From: CAVQJU01 sp963755195
GTDB lineage: Bacteria; Acidobacteriota; Vicinamibacteria; Vicinamibacterales; CAVVIG01
Length of the DNA: 64,000 nt
Direction of reading: 5' to 3'
Assembly: GCA_963755195.1 (NCBI GenBank)
Contig: CAVWIZ010000004.1
Span: 434,001-498,000 of the forward strand
Of the stretch, positions 1 through 9,901 are shown piece by piece (position 1 is the first letter of the stretch; each line of letters begins with the position of its first letter). Made by a program: the position numbers and the translations under genes. The notes under the pieces are model-generated. The model was not told the DNA's origin and searched no databases. It saw only the letters and a program-made list of their open reading frames with translations.

Positions 1-1180
1 GAGGAAAACGTCACAGCCGATCCAGACATGATGAAGCTCTTCACGTCAGCGCCCAATGAGATTGTGTTCTCGGTGACGAGCCCGAACGCCAGCAAGCACG
101 CGTCAACCCGGGCGATCCACCATGGCGACTTCGACAACGATGGGCCATCGATGAATACGGTGTGCCGCCGTATTCTTGGCGCGAGCGATGCGACGCCGAT
201 TTCTGATTTTCCGGAATCCAGCGGCCGTGCATTCGATCCGCTCGAACAGCTGAATCAAGAGCTCACGGCGGCGAGACTGACGTCGAGCGGCCTGCTGGGC
301 CGCACGTCCACTGCGGCCGAAGGAACGGGCTTCGGTCGTACGAACGTTGAAGGCGGCGGCCCCGCCCCCTCTGGGGCGCCGGCGTCGACCAGTGCTCCGG
401 TCTCGAACGGGAAGCGGATCGCTCTCTGTATGGGCATCGATGCCTATCCCGCGCCCAACACACTGCAAGGCTGCGTCAACGACTCGCATGACTGGGAAGA
501 CCTGTTTCGCACGATGAACTTTCAGGTCAGCGCCCTCAGAAACGAAGCCGCCACCCGAGAGGCCATCACCGCAGCGTTGTCGCAGAGCGTCAGTCAGCTC
601 AAAGCCGGCGATGTCTTTGTGTTCCAGGTCCTCGGGTCACGGCACGCAATTCCCCGACGAATCGGGCGACGAGCCGGATGGCAAGGACGAAGCGCTCTGT
701 CCGGTCGACATGATGACCGCCGGGTTCATTCGCGACGACGAAGTGCGGACGATTCTCAACCAGGTGCCCCCTGGCGCTCTCGCGGTCGGCTTCATCGATT
801 GCTGTCACTCCGGTTCGATCGCGCGCATGGTTGCGCTTGGCGGCGACCGGAGAGAGCGGAGCCGCATCAGGGCGATTGAGCCAACCCCAGAGATGATTGC
901 GGTGCATCGTCGCACGCGAACAGCGGGGCGCGCGATTCCTCCAAGCTCACGTCGGGATGTGACGTTCGCCGCGTGCCGGGACGACCAGGTGGCGTTCGAG
1001 AGTGCGGGCCACGGCGACTACACGGTCCGTGCCGTTCCGCTCATTCGCGGGCAGCGGAATGGCCTGACGAACCTCGCGATTCAGAAGCTGATTCAAGGGG
1101 CGTTCGGTGCTGGCGCGCGCCAGAATCCGATGCTCGACTGCGACCCGGCCGCTGAAACGAGATTGTTTCTGCAGCCGTGA
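1..1180 (+). CDS. Caspase-family (C14) cysteine peptidase, 3' part, one frameshift
   Basis: Cysteine peptidase of the caspase/metacaspase clan. The frame is already open at base 1, so the true start probably lies outside the window. The caspase fold begins near base 410 (GKRIALCMGIDAYP, first core strand). The catalytic His is in SGHGT (codon 638-640) and the catalytic Cys in DCCHSGS (Cys codon 803-805). The two halves lie in different frames; one extra base near 625-632 explains this. The first 35 residues (NEIVFSVTSPN ... HHGDF) resemble the end of the caspase core seen again at 960-1020 (VTFAACRDDQ ... GHGDY), so two tandem caspase domains are likely (inference). It converges on a detached subtilase N-domain gene and precedes a subtilase. 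The family call is secure; substrate and role are unknown. Confidence 0.85.
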
Positions 1181-1217
1181 GCGTGCAGTGGCACGGCGGG
1201 GGTCGGTACGCAGCGGC

Positions 1218-1702
1218 CTAGCGTTTCGTCTGTTTCAGCGCGCGCTGCATCAGCAATTGCGGCTCGACGTGGACGACATCCGCGAGCTTGCCGAGATCGC
1301 TCATGCGTGGCAGTGCCGCCGCGACGCCGCCTTGCGAAGGATGAAGCCAGGCAGCGTTTGGCGCGTAGGAGACGGTCCGTTCGATATGGAATCCGGCAGC
1401 TTCAAACGTCGCTCGTCTGTCTTCGGCTCGAACACCGTCAGAAAGGCGCACGAATACCCGGCCCGTCGGGACCGCGAGCGGACCGTCCGGTCCTGCGGAA
1501 TAGACGGGGCCGACGTCATCGCCACGATCGCGAGGCGGCTCACCTTTGTGGATCGTGAAGATCGCCTCGCCATCGGAGATCGAGCCGATCGCATCGGCCG
1601 TCGCCGTCGCGATCGTCTGCGGCGCACGGCGTACAAATCGGGTCGCCGCTCGTAGGTGGCATCGCCGGTGCCACTACGAACGTGCGTCGGATAGTCCGCC
1701 AT
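1218..1702 (-). CDS. Free-standing homologue of the neighbouring subtilase's N-terminal domain
   Basis: No catalytic domain is visible. Reading from ATG 1702 with one frameshift near 1640 gives about 160 residues that line up with the N-terminal region of the divergently transcribed subtilase. THVRSGTGDATYERRPDLYA matches HVQFGGGNG...LETNEDLVV. GRVFVRLSDG matches ENIFVKFSAA. ERTVSYAPNAAWL matches KRSVDYLTNAYF. HVEPQLL corresponds to the subtilase's ELLPG segment. In subtilases such a domain precedes the catalytic domain and often folds as an intramolecular chaperone or inhibitor; a separate copy could act in trans as an inhibitor or decoy, which is inference. It is head-to-head with the subtilase (72 bp gap) and tail-to-tail with the caspase. 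The start is uncertain because no good ribosome binding site is visible. Confidence 0.55.
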
Positions 1703-1774
1703 CGATGTCGGCATCCACGCCCATATCGGCCACGGCGATTTCGCACAAAACAGGCATGGAGTGAGGTCTTCACC

Positions 1775-3600
1775 ATGGCTCAAGTTCACGTGCAGTTCGG
1801 CGGGGGGAACGGAACGACCCGGATGCTGGAAACCAACGAGGATTTGGTGGTGATCCGCACGCGTGACTATGGTCTCGTGAGGGATGCGCCGCTTTCAGGA
1901 CGATCGCGCCGCCTCATGGATCAGCTCGAATCGGTTGCGCGTTTGCGAGAAACGCCGGCGTCGAAGTGTTTCACGTCCGGACGGGTTCCCAGGGCACTCG
2001 GACGACCTCGTTCGCGCAACCTTGAAGGCCGAGCCATCGATTCGATTTGCGGGGCGAGTGCTCGCGGATCCGGTGTTCAAGCCGTCGGCGCCCGTGACGG
2101 CCGTTGTGCCGGGCGCGGCCACGGTGAAGGAGCCCATCATCTATTCGGAAAACATTTTCGTGAAGTTTTCAGCGGCGATTGCGGGCCTCGGCCGCGAAGC
2201 GCGTGCTCGCAGACGTCGGCCTGAAGGTCAAACGCTCCGTCGACTATCTCACCAATGCGTACTTTGCCGAGGCGCCTGAGGGCACCGGCCTGCAGGTGTT
2301 CGAAATGGCGTTGGCGCTGTCACGCAACGGACGAGAGTAGGAGCTTCTGCCGGGGTCCGGAAATGCTTCCGCCCGCGAGACCTTCAAGCGAGCGTTTTCG
2401 CAGCAATGGCATCTGCAGACGTCCCGTGTCAACAACACCAGCATCAACGCCCACGCGGCCGTCGTCGAGGCGTGGAAACGCAGCCGAGGCAAAGGCATCA
2501 CGATTGCCGTGATCGACACCGGCATCGACATCGATCACGAAGAGTTCGCCTCGCCGGGAAAAATCGTGGCGCCACGCGACACGGCATCTGGCGCCATCGA
2601 TCCCAGCGATCCTCGCCCGCAGCGCGGCGACGAGAACCACGGAACGGCGTGCGCGGGGGTCGCATGCGCGAATGGCCTGAAAGGCGCATCGGGCGTCGCC
2701 CCAGAGGCGAATCTGATGCCGATTCGTCTGGTTGATGGTCTGGGTTCGCAAGCCGAGGCCGACGCGTTTGCCTGGGCGGCCGACAACGGCGCAGACGTAA
2801 TTTCCTGCAGCTGGGGGCCCGTCGACGGCGACTGGTGGGACGAAACAGATCCTGGACATCGCGCGAACATCCAATTACCGGACAACACTCGTCTCGCGAT
2901 TGACTACGCGCTCACGAAGGGCCGCTCCGGAAAGGGCTGCGTCATCTGTTGGGCGGCAGGCAATGGCAACGAGTCCGTGGACAACGACGGCTACGCGTCG
3001 CATCCTGGAGTGGTGGCCGTTGCCGCATGTAACGACACGGGTGTGCGCAGCGCGTACAGCGATACGGGCGACGCGATCTGGTGCGCCTTCCCGAGCAGCG
3101 ACTTTGCGCTCGATCCTGTTGTTGTCTTGCCGAATCCGCCGCCGATCGGCGGCGTCTGGAGCAAAGACCACCCCGCACCGAAGACGAAGGGCATCTGGAC
3201 GACGGATCGGTCCTCAGCCGAGGGCTACAACCAGGGCGGCAATGCGACGGCAGGCGACAACGCGGGCAATTACACGAATTCCTTCGGAGGGACGTCGAGC
3301 GCGGCGCCAGGCGTCGCCGGCGTGGCGGCGCTGGTGCTTGCTGTGAACAAGAACCTGACGCAGAACGAAGTGCGCGACATTCTCAAACACGCCAGCGATC
3401 GCATTGACGTGGCGCACGCGAACTACGACGCAGCGACCGGCCACAGTCCGCTCTACGGGTTCGGTCGAGTGAATGCGACGACTGCCGTCTCGCTGGCGAT
3501 CCCACCTGGCGCGACACCAAAAGGGTTACGCACGCCGCCCAAAGGTCGTCGCGCTGCGGACCGGAAGAAGAGAGCGGCGCCCAGACGTCGGCCGCAGTGA
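1775..3600 (+). CDS. Subtilisin-like S8 serine peptidase with N-terminal domain (frameshifted)
   Basis: Serine peptidase with the Asp-His-Ser triad visible: Asp in AVIDTGIDIDH (codon 2515), His in ENHGTACAGVACANG (codon 2638), Ser in GGTSSAAPGVAGVAAL (codon 3295). The oxyanion Asn is in WAAGNGNES. About 200 residues precede the catalytic domain and match the detached-domain gene on the other strand. The start is ATG 1775, preceded by GAGG. The N-terminal part changes frame near 1955, 2010 and 2185, and a TAG at 2338-2340 interrupts the frame that otherwise runs intact from 2191 to 3600. In this window such lesions are probably sequencing errors, but real decay of the N-domain cannot be excluded. 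No signal peptide is seen, so it may act in the cytoplasm. It lies between a caspase gene and a membrane-protein gene. Confidence 0.85.
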
Positions 3601-3685
3601 CCGAGACCAGGCGAACTGCTCGAAGACGGAACGTTAACGCACCGATGCGATCTCACATTGTGCCTTGTTCGGCAGAGGAGAAGCG

Positions 3686-4468
3686 ATGGTGAAGTCCGAT
3701 CCGACACCGAAGTGGTTACGGTCCATGACTGCGAAAGTTCTTGCAATCACCACGCTCTTGGCAGCCGTCGTGGGATTGGTCAACGGTGCGGTAGATGTCT
3801 ATAGGAAAGTCACGAATGTTGCGACCAACATCTACGATCGGACGAACGAAACGTTATTCCGAAAGAATTTCGGTCGGCCACCTCTCGTTTCTCAACCCGT
3901 CCAAATCAAATTGGCAGACGTGACGGTGGAAATGTTGCTACAGGTCTACGATACCGGCGACGTGTTCGTTCGATACGGCGACTTTCAGCAATGGCTGCCG
4001 TTCCGGCAAATGCGAACGAGTTCGCTCTCATTCGTCACCGCGGTCCTTGCGCAGGTGTTGCCGTTGCCGGGAGGGTCTGAGTCATCGCCAGCGGCAATCG
4101 TTGTCAATATCGATAAGCTGAAACAGCAGGCCGCCAGACCTGAATCGCCGACGTCAACACCTGGTGTCGCGTCAAAGTCGCTGGAAAAGACATACGTGAT
4201 TGCCAAGATGAAGGACGACCATCCCATCTTTTTCGGAAAATCGACCGCCACCTACACTGAGGTATTCGAGGCCGAGAAGGGCTACAGAATCAGCACGTTC
4301 AAGTTCGAGCTGGCGAGCGCCAACAACGCAAGAGTCGAATCGCAAACGCTGTCGGACGATGGCAAGAAAGTCACGATGGTGTACTCGTTAACAAGCGGCC
4401 CCGTCATCGATCAGTACCGCGCATGGATTCAGGGCACCCTCAAAACGACCCAGCAAAGAACACCGTGA
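3686..4468 (+). CDS. Membrane-anchored protein of unknown function
   Basis: Not recognised. ATG 3686 is preferred because GAGGAG lies 7 bases upstream. The 260-residue product has a short basic N-terminus, one hydrophobic segment (about residues 13-32, VLAITTLLAAVVGLVNGAV) and a long soluble domain with alternating beta-like stretches. It shows no catalytic motif, no signal cleavage site and no repeats. It starts 85 bases after the subtilase on the same strand and may be cotranscribed, so a link with the two peptidases as substrate, anchor or effector is possible but is inference only. Its codon use is less GC-rich than that of its neighbours, especially in the N-terminal half. Confidence 0.6.
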   Translation: MVKSDPTPKWLRSMTAKVLAITTLLAAVVGLVNGAVDVYRKVTNVATNIYDRTNETLFRKNFGRPPLVSQPVQIKLADVTVEMLLQVYDTGDVFVRYGDFQQWLPFRQMRTSSLSFVTAVLAQVLPLPGGSESSPAAIVVNIDKLKQQAARPESPTSTPGVASKSLEKTYVIAKMKDDHPIFFGKSTATYTEVFEAEKGYRISTFKFELASANNARVESQTLSDDGKKVTMVYSLTSGPVIDQYRAWIQGTLKTTQQRTP

Positions 4469-4673
4469 CCGCCGCCACTGGCCCTTTGCGGTTCACTGAA
4501 ATCGAAAAGATGCGCGGGCCCGGCCCGCCTACGCTATCGGCGTGACGATTCGTCAGCATGAGAGGATACCAGTGCGACCGAGGCACGGAACGGAAGATGT
4601 TGAATAGGCCCTCCGTAACGACGGAATGCGTGTGGAAGAGGATCAGACACCACTTCGCCCGAACGTCATCACG

Positions 4674-5369
4674 TCAGCGCCTGAGCTCGAGATCTACCCG
4701 CGCGGACACCAAAACCCCGAACGCTTGAGTGGCCGGCTGGTATCCATTCTTGTGGACGCGTAGCGAGTACAGCTCGTCAATGGCCTGCCCGCAGACGAAG
4801 TAGCGGCCGGCGGCATCCGAAAGCGTGCTCGCGAGAACGAGAGCGTCGAATGGCGTCGTGCCGTAGGAAAGCTCGAGCAACGCGCCTTCGATGGGGCTCC
4901 CGCCGGCTGACGCCGTTTCGGAGACCGTCCCCGAAATGGTCGGGGAATGGGTTGGCAGCGAGTCAGGGATTCCGGTGCTCGCGAGAGTGGCGTCCGACAC
5001 GACATCGAGATTGAGGATGCTGTTGCTGAGCAACAAGCTTGGGTAGATCGGACACGGTGCCCGATGGCCTGTGAGCGAGACGGTTATCCAGGCGTTCCTC
5101 GGAAAGCCCGTGGCTTCGTAGCGACCGTTCGCGTCGGTCGTGACATCCACCGTCAGGGGGCTGGCCGTGACGCCAGACCCGATGACCGTGAAGTGAAAGC
5201 CCGCCAACGGCCGTTTGCCCGTCACCGCATGCTCGACGATTGTCCCGGAGACGCTGAACGGCGGAACGGAGGGCGTTGGCAGCGTGATGACGGGCAACGG
5301 CTGCGGCGACAGGCTGTTGCCGCCGCATGCCGATGCCAAGAAGAGGAGCAGAACAATACAACGGCTCAT
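4674..5369 (-). CDS. Lipoprotein with two carboxypeptidase-regulatory-like (CNA-B type) domains
   Basis: Predicted surface or periplasmic lipoprotein of 231 residues. The start MSRC at 5369 is chosen because a lipobox signal follows directly (LLLFLASAC, Cys near residue 16); the open frame extends further upstream but looks non-coding there. Two similar beta-sandwich repeats follow. The first runs from SGTIVEHAVTG to ITVSLTG and contains TTDANGRYEATGFP. The second starts at SGTVSETAS and contains LSDAAGRYFVCG. The pattern SGTV...D.xGxY is typical of carboxypeptidase regulatory-like domains, which act as structural or binding modules. It is divergent from the ECF sigma gene (120 bp gap). The ligand is unknown. 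Confidence 0.75.
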   Translation of the reverse strand: MSRCIVLLLFLASACGGNSLSPQPLPVITLPTPSVPPFSVSGTIVEHAVTGKRPLAGFHFTVIGSGVTASPLTVDVTTDANGRYEATGFPRNAWITVSLTGHRAPCPIYPSLLLSNSILNLDVVSDATLASTGIPDSLPTHSPTISGTVSETASAGGSPIEGALLELSYGTTPFDALVLASTLSDAAGRYFVCGQAIDELYSLRVHKNGYQPATQAFGVLVSARVDLELRR

Positions 5370-5489
5370 ATCTCTATGAACACCGGAGGCCGGCGATCCG
5401 GACAACGGGCGGGCGGCCGTTTGCTCGGCCACTCGATCGGGGTTTCGCGTTAGGATGGAGCGGTTTTCTCGTTTCTGACGGCGAACCCT

Positions 5490-6072
5490 ATGTCCAGGGA
5501 CCAGGTTGCCGGCGAATCCACCTTTCATCTGATCGAGCGGGCCCGCGCCGGGTGACCAGGAGGCGCTTGAACGCCTCTTCGCGCGACATCTCAAACCGCT
5601 CCAACGATGGGCCAGCGGCCGGTTGCCGAAGTGGGCGCGCGATCTCGCCGACACGGACGATCTCGTCCAGGACACCCTGGTTCAGACGTTCAAGAGGATC
5701 GAACACTTCGAGCCGCGCCGTGTCGGTGCGCTGCAGGCGTACCTGCGTCAGGCGGTGCTCAATCGCATCCGGAACGAGTTGCGGCGGAAAGGACGGCAGC
5801 CGCAGACCACCGATCTTGAGGGCATCGAAGTCGAGAGTGGCGAATCACCCCTCGAACAGGCGATCGGTCGTGAGGCGGTTGAGCGCTACGAGGGGGCGCT
5901 TCAGCGGCTGACGGCGGAAGAGCGGGAAGCGATCATCGCCAGGGTGGAGATGGGCTACAGCTACGAGGAGCTGGCCGAGGCGCTGGGCAAGCCGACGCCG
6001 GACGCGGCGCGCAAGGCGGCGCGCCGGGCGCTCGTCCGGCTGGCCGAGGAGATGAAACGTGCCGCCGAGTGA
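5490..6072 (+). CDS. ECF-type RNA polymerase sigma factor (one frameshift)
   Basis: Alternative sigma-70 factor. Region 2 is recognisable as DTDDLVQDTLVQTFKRIEHFEP and region 4 as RLTAEEREAIIARVEMGYSYEELAEALG followed by the recognition helix AARKAARRALVRL. ATG 5490 gives the expected N-terminus (FHLIERARAGDQEALERLF) if one extra base near 5552 is ignored; without the correction only 149 residues from 5623 would be read. It overlaps the downstream kinase by 14 bases, so the two are translationally coupled. This is the usual acidobacterial pairing of an ECF factor with a receptor-like Ser/Thr kinase, and the kinase probably controls the sigma factor or shares its signal (inference). No anti-sigma gene is adjacent. 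Confidence 0.85.
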
Positions 6073-8616
6073 TCGGCTCGTCGACGATCTCGCCGACGCG
6101 ATCCTCGACGGAACGCCCATCGACTGGGCGGCTGCCGAATCGAGCTCTGAAGGGATCGCGCGGCCACTCGTCAGACAACTGAGAGGTGCTGGCAGCCGTT
6201 GCCGACCTCCATCGCGGTGCCGCCGCCGAGTGCCTCGACACGCTCTGAACCGCCGGCGTCTCTCCCGGAGCGCGAAGGCTGCGGACGCGCCCGTGCACTG
6301 GGGTCACCTTCGGGTCCTCGAGCGGATCGGCCGGGGCGCGTTCGGAGAGGTCTACCGCGCCTGGGATACGCGGCTCGATCGCGAAGTCGCGCTGAAGCTC
6401 CTGCCCGCCAGTCGCTCCTCCGGCGATCGCGCGGCGTCCCCAATCATCCACGAAGGCCGATTGCTGGCCCGCGTGCGGCATCCGAATGTCGTCACCATCT
6501 ACGGCGCCGAGCAGATTGGCGATCAGATCGGCCTGTGGATGGAGTTCGTTCGCGGCCAGCACGCTCGAGCAAATCCTCGACCAACGGAAGGTCGTCAGCG
6601 CGGCCGAGGCTGTCGGGATCGGTCTCGAGCTCTGTCGCGCGATGTCGGCGGTGCACGGCGCCGGTCTGCTCCATCGGGATATCAAGACGCACAACGTGAT
6701 GCGAGCCGAGGACGGGCGCATCGTGCTGATGGACTTCGGCACTGGCCGAGAGCTTGAGCGACGACGCATCGTCGGATCTGGCCGGGACGCCACTCTATCT
6801 CGCACCCGAGGTGCTGCAGGGGCAACACGCCACGGTTCAGAGCGACATTTACAGTCTCGGCGTCCTGCTCTATCACCTCGTCACCGGCTCGTATCCAGTG
6901 CATGCACGGACCGTGCGCGAGAGTCCGCCGTGCGCACGAGCGCGGCGAGCGGACCGCTGTTCGGACCGCGCGGCGCGATGTGCCACCGAAGCTCGCCCGC
7001 GTCATCGAGCGTGCCATCGACCCCCGTCCCGAGCGACGCTACGAGAGTGCCGATGCGCTGGGCGCGGATCTGGCAGCGCTGAAGCCGCGCCCGAGAATCG
7101 TGCGGCTGGCGTACGCAGCCGGGCTGGCCGCCGCCTCCATTCTGGTTGCAGGAGCCGGTTGGGAAGTGGTTGGCCGTCAGATGGGATCGTCGAGGACGCC
7201 CGGCGCACTGCTTGCGGGGTTCGCCGGGTTGCACTCTGCCGGCGCCGCAAACGTCAGCCCGGCCGAGCGACCTGTGATTGCCGTGCTGCCTTTGAAGAAC
7301 CTCGGTGCCGAGCCCGACAGCGACTACTTCGTTGAGGGGCTGACGGATGAAATCATCCGCAACCTGGCCGTGATCAAAGGGCTGGAGGTTCGGTCGCGGA
7401 CATCCTCGTTCGCCTTCAAGGACAAGCCCCGCAACCTTCGAGACGTCGGCGAGCAGCTCGGCGTGAACCTGGTCGTCGAGGGGTCGATCATGCGGTCGGG
7501 CAAGAGAGTGCGAATCAACGCTCAACTGGTTCGGGTCGCAGGGGACGTTCCCCTGTGGGCCGAGCGGTTCGATCGGGAACTCGAGGACATCTTCGCCATT
7601 CAGGACGAAATCTCCCGGGCGATCGTCAACAAGCTCCGACTGACACTCGGCAGCGGCCAGCGGCGGTACAACACGAATCTGGAAGCGTACGAGCTGTACC
7701 TGAAGGCGCGTGATCTGGTCGATCGGAGAAGCACCTTCCCCGCGCAGCAAGCCGTCAAGTTATTCGAGCAGGCCATTGCCAGGGATCCCTCGTTCGCCCC
7801 TGGCTATGCGGGGCTGGCTGAGGCGTACGCGGCCGCTTCCGAGGAGATTCGAGGTCCGTTCAGGCCCACCGCGATCTCTTCCCGAAACGGCCCTGGCGCT
7901 CATGGGCCCAGCGGCGGAGACTGCTCTTCGGCTCGATCCGCTGCTGGCCGAGGCGCACGCGGCCATGGGACTCCTGTACTCCCGCAAGCTGGATTGGCAG
8001 AAGGCCGAGGAATCATTTCGACGCGCCATCGATCTCAACCCAAGTCTCACGCAGATCTATGCCAGCTATTCGATGTCGACGCTCATCCCGCTGGGAAAGC
8101 TGGCCGAGGCGGAGCAGGGCCTGCGGAGGGCGTTGCAACGCGATCCGCTCTCATTGAGTCTGCAGCGGGAATTGGCGTGGCTGCAGTTCATTACCGGGCG
8201 GTACGAGGAGGCGATCGATAGCCTGGAGCACATACGCGCGGTCGACCCCAACTTCTCGACTGTGGATATCCGTCTGGCGAGAGCGCTGACGTTCGCAGGC
8301 CGGCCGTTGGAGGCGTTACGTGTGTTGGAGCCGAGGAGAGCGGAGCCAGGCGTGCAACATTGGATGGCTCACGCGTATGTCCTGGCCGGCCGCCGCGCGG
8401 AAGTCGAAAGACTGGCCGCCACGCATGACCACCCGTTCCGTCTGGCGGTGATCTATGCCGCGCTGGGGGACAAAGATCGCGCGTTCGAGGCGTTGGACCA
8501 GGCGGCTGTCAGGGTGCCGCAACGTGTGGGGCTCCTGCTGACGGGACCCGGAAATGGCGGCGCTTCGTGGCGACCCACGCTTCGACGCCGTTCGCAAGAA
8601 ACTCGGCCTGCCGTAA
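6059..8616 (+). CDS. Ser/Thr protein kinase with transmembrane, TolB/FlgO-like and TPR regions (frameshifted)
   Basis: PknB-type receptor kinase. Visible motifs are the Gly loop IGRGAFGEVYRAWD, the Lys in REVALKLL, the HRD loop LLHRDIKTHNVM, MDFGTG (DFG) and GTPLYLAPEV (APE). A hydrophobic helix (AAGLAAASILVAGAGW, about 7120-7165) separates it from an outer domain beginning PVIAVLPLKNLG and containing GLTDEIIRNLA, a pattern shared with TolB-like N-terminal and FlgO-like domains. TPRs follow (EAHAAMGLLYSRKLDWQKAE, then EAEQGLRRALQRDP). The start GTG 6059 overlaps the sigma gene. Frame changes occur near 6183, 6255, 6558, 6750, 6930, 7870 and 8555; the final frame ends at TAA 8614-8616. The ordered conservation of all domains argues for sequencing errors rather than a pseudogene. 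Confidence 0.85.
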
Positions 8617-8662
8617 TCATCACCACTCCAGGCGCCTCAGGCGTGACAGGTGCACTCAAACA

Positions 8663-9550
8663 TCAACAGAGTCCATCCGGTCCCGCGGCAATCCGCTTGA
8701 GAAAATCAGCCGTCGCTCGGACCTTCGGATCGCGGCGGAACTCCGGGTGCGTAATCAGCCACACGTCGAGATCGGCGACGTTGTCGGACACCGCCACGAG
8801 CTCGTCGTTCTGACGTGCGACAAACCGGGGAAGCACCGCGATGCCTGTTCCGGTGCGGGCCGCGGCCAGGAGCGTATGCGTGCTGTTGGTCTCGAGTCCG
8901 ATGGTTGCCGAGGAGAGAATCGCCTGGAACCACTTTGCGCTCTGCAGCATCTGATACGGCGTCGTGTACACCAGCAGGGACAAGCCTCGTAGATCCCCCA
9001 CTTTGTTGATCCGGAGCCGGCCGCCCGCGTTCAAGGCCTTCGACGCGTACAGTGCCGCCGTTGTGCGAGCAATCCGGACAGCCACGAGCCCCTGAGGCCG
9101 TGGACGATGTGACTGAATCGACAGCTCGGCCTCGCCGCGTGTGAGATCACGCTCTCGCGTACCGACCAGGATCTGCAATTCGATCTGCGGGTGCTTCGCC
9201 CGAAAAGCCGGGAGCCTGGGCGCGAGCCAGTGCGACGCGAACTCGGGCGGCAGGGCGAGCCGGACTCGGCCGGCAGTGGCCCCGCTCCCTTCGCTCGCCC
9301 GCCCAGCGACGGCTATGGCCGCCCGCTCCATCGTTTCGGCGCTCGCCATGACGTTCTTGCCGTGTGGCGTCAGGAGATACCCGGTCGTGGTCCGGTAGAA
9401 GAGCGGAACGCCGAGCTCACGTTCGAGCGTTTCGAGCCGGCGAGAGACGGTGGTGTGTTCCACGCCGAGTCGCCGGGCGGCGGCCGACACGCGGCCGCTC
9501 CGCGCGATGGTGAGAAACACCTGAAGGTTGTCCCAGTCCACGCGGTGCAT
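8663..9550 (-). CDS. LysR-family transcriptional regulator
   Basis: DNA-binding regulator of 295 residues, the usual LysR length. The N-terminal helix-turn-helix is clear (NLQVFLTIARSGRVSAAARR then TVSRRLETLERELG), followed by a periplasmic-binding-protein-like effector domain (GRVRLALPPEFASHWLAPRL). ATG 9550 is chosen because MHRVDWDN immediately precedes the canonical start of the family; the open frame continues upstream into the neighbour without coding character. It is divergent from a monooxygenase-like/methyltransferase pair, and overlapping palindromes cover its start codon, suggesting autoregulation and control of that pair. The inducer is unknown. It converges with the kinase gene that ends at 8616. 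Confidence 0.9.
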   Translation of the reverse strand: MHRVDWDNLQVFLTIARSGRVSAAARRLGVEHTTVSRRLETLERELGVPLFYRTTTGYLLTPHGKNVMASAETMERAAIAVAGRASEGSGATAGRVRLALPPEFASHWLAPRLPAFRAKHPQIELQILVGTRERDLTRGEAELSIQSHRPRPQGLVAVRIARTTAALYASKALNAGGRLRINKVGDLRGLSLLVYTTPYQMLQSAKWFQAILSSATIGLETNSTHTLLAAARTGTGIAVLPRFVARQNDELVAVSDNVADLDVWLITHPEFRRDPKVRATADFLKRIAAGPDGLC

Positions 9551-9569
9551 TATTGCACACGTAGTGTGC
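9545..9569. promoter_or_regulatory. Overlapping palindromes, probable LysR operator
   Basis: Two perfect inverted repeats overlap here: GTGCA-TTAT-TGCAC (9545-9558) and GCACAC-GTA-GTGTGC (9555-9569). They cover the regulator's start codon and lie 60-85 bases upstream of the divergent gene. Such a position is typical of LysR autoregulatory sites. Assignment to this regulator is inference. Confidence 0.5.
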
Positions 9570-9631
9570 GTACTTTTCGAGTCCCAGAACCGGCCGCGAG
9601 CGCGTATTCTCCTGGCAGAACAGGAGGCCAT

Positions 9632-9901
9632 ATGGCTGTGCTCATCACCGCTGACGTGCCGGGACAGACGAAAGAAGGCTACGAAGGGATGCTCGCGGTG
9701 CTCAGCCCGATTCTGAAGACTGCCAAGGGGTTCGTCGCCCACGGGGCAGGGCCATCGGGCGATGGGTGGCGGTCGTTCGAGGTGTGGGAATCGCAGGAAG
9801 ACGCGACGCAGTTCTTCGCGAAGTATATTCATCCGAACCTGCCGGACGGGGTCCGTCCGAAGCGCTCGATCCTGGAACTGCACAGCCTGATCAAGACCTA
9901 G
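9632..9901 (+). CDS. Small antibiotic-biosynthesis-monooxygenase-like (ABM fold) protein
   Basis: An 89-residue protein with the look of the dimeric alpha-beta ABM/quinol monooxygenase superfamily: an N-terminal strand (AVLITADVPGQTKEGYEGML), a central GFVAHGAGPS segment and FEVWESQEDATQFFAKYI. Members are cofactor-free monooxygenases or small stress proteins. ATG 9632 has a strong AGGAGG site 5 bases upstream. Its TAG stop shares a base with the GTG start of the methyltransferase, so the two are cotranslated. The divergent LysR gene is the likely regulator. The specific substrate cannot be deduced. Confidence 0.65.
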   Translation: MAVLITADVPGQTKEGYEGMLAVLSPILKTAKGFVAHGAGPSGDGWRSFEVWESQEDATQFFAKYIHPNLPDGVRPKRSILELHSLIKT

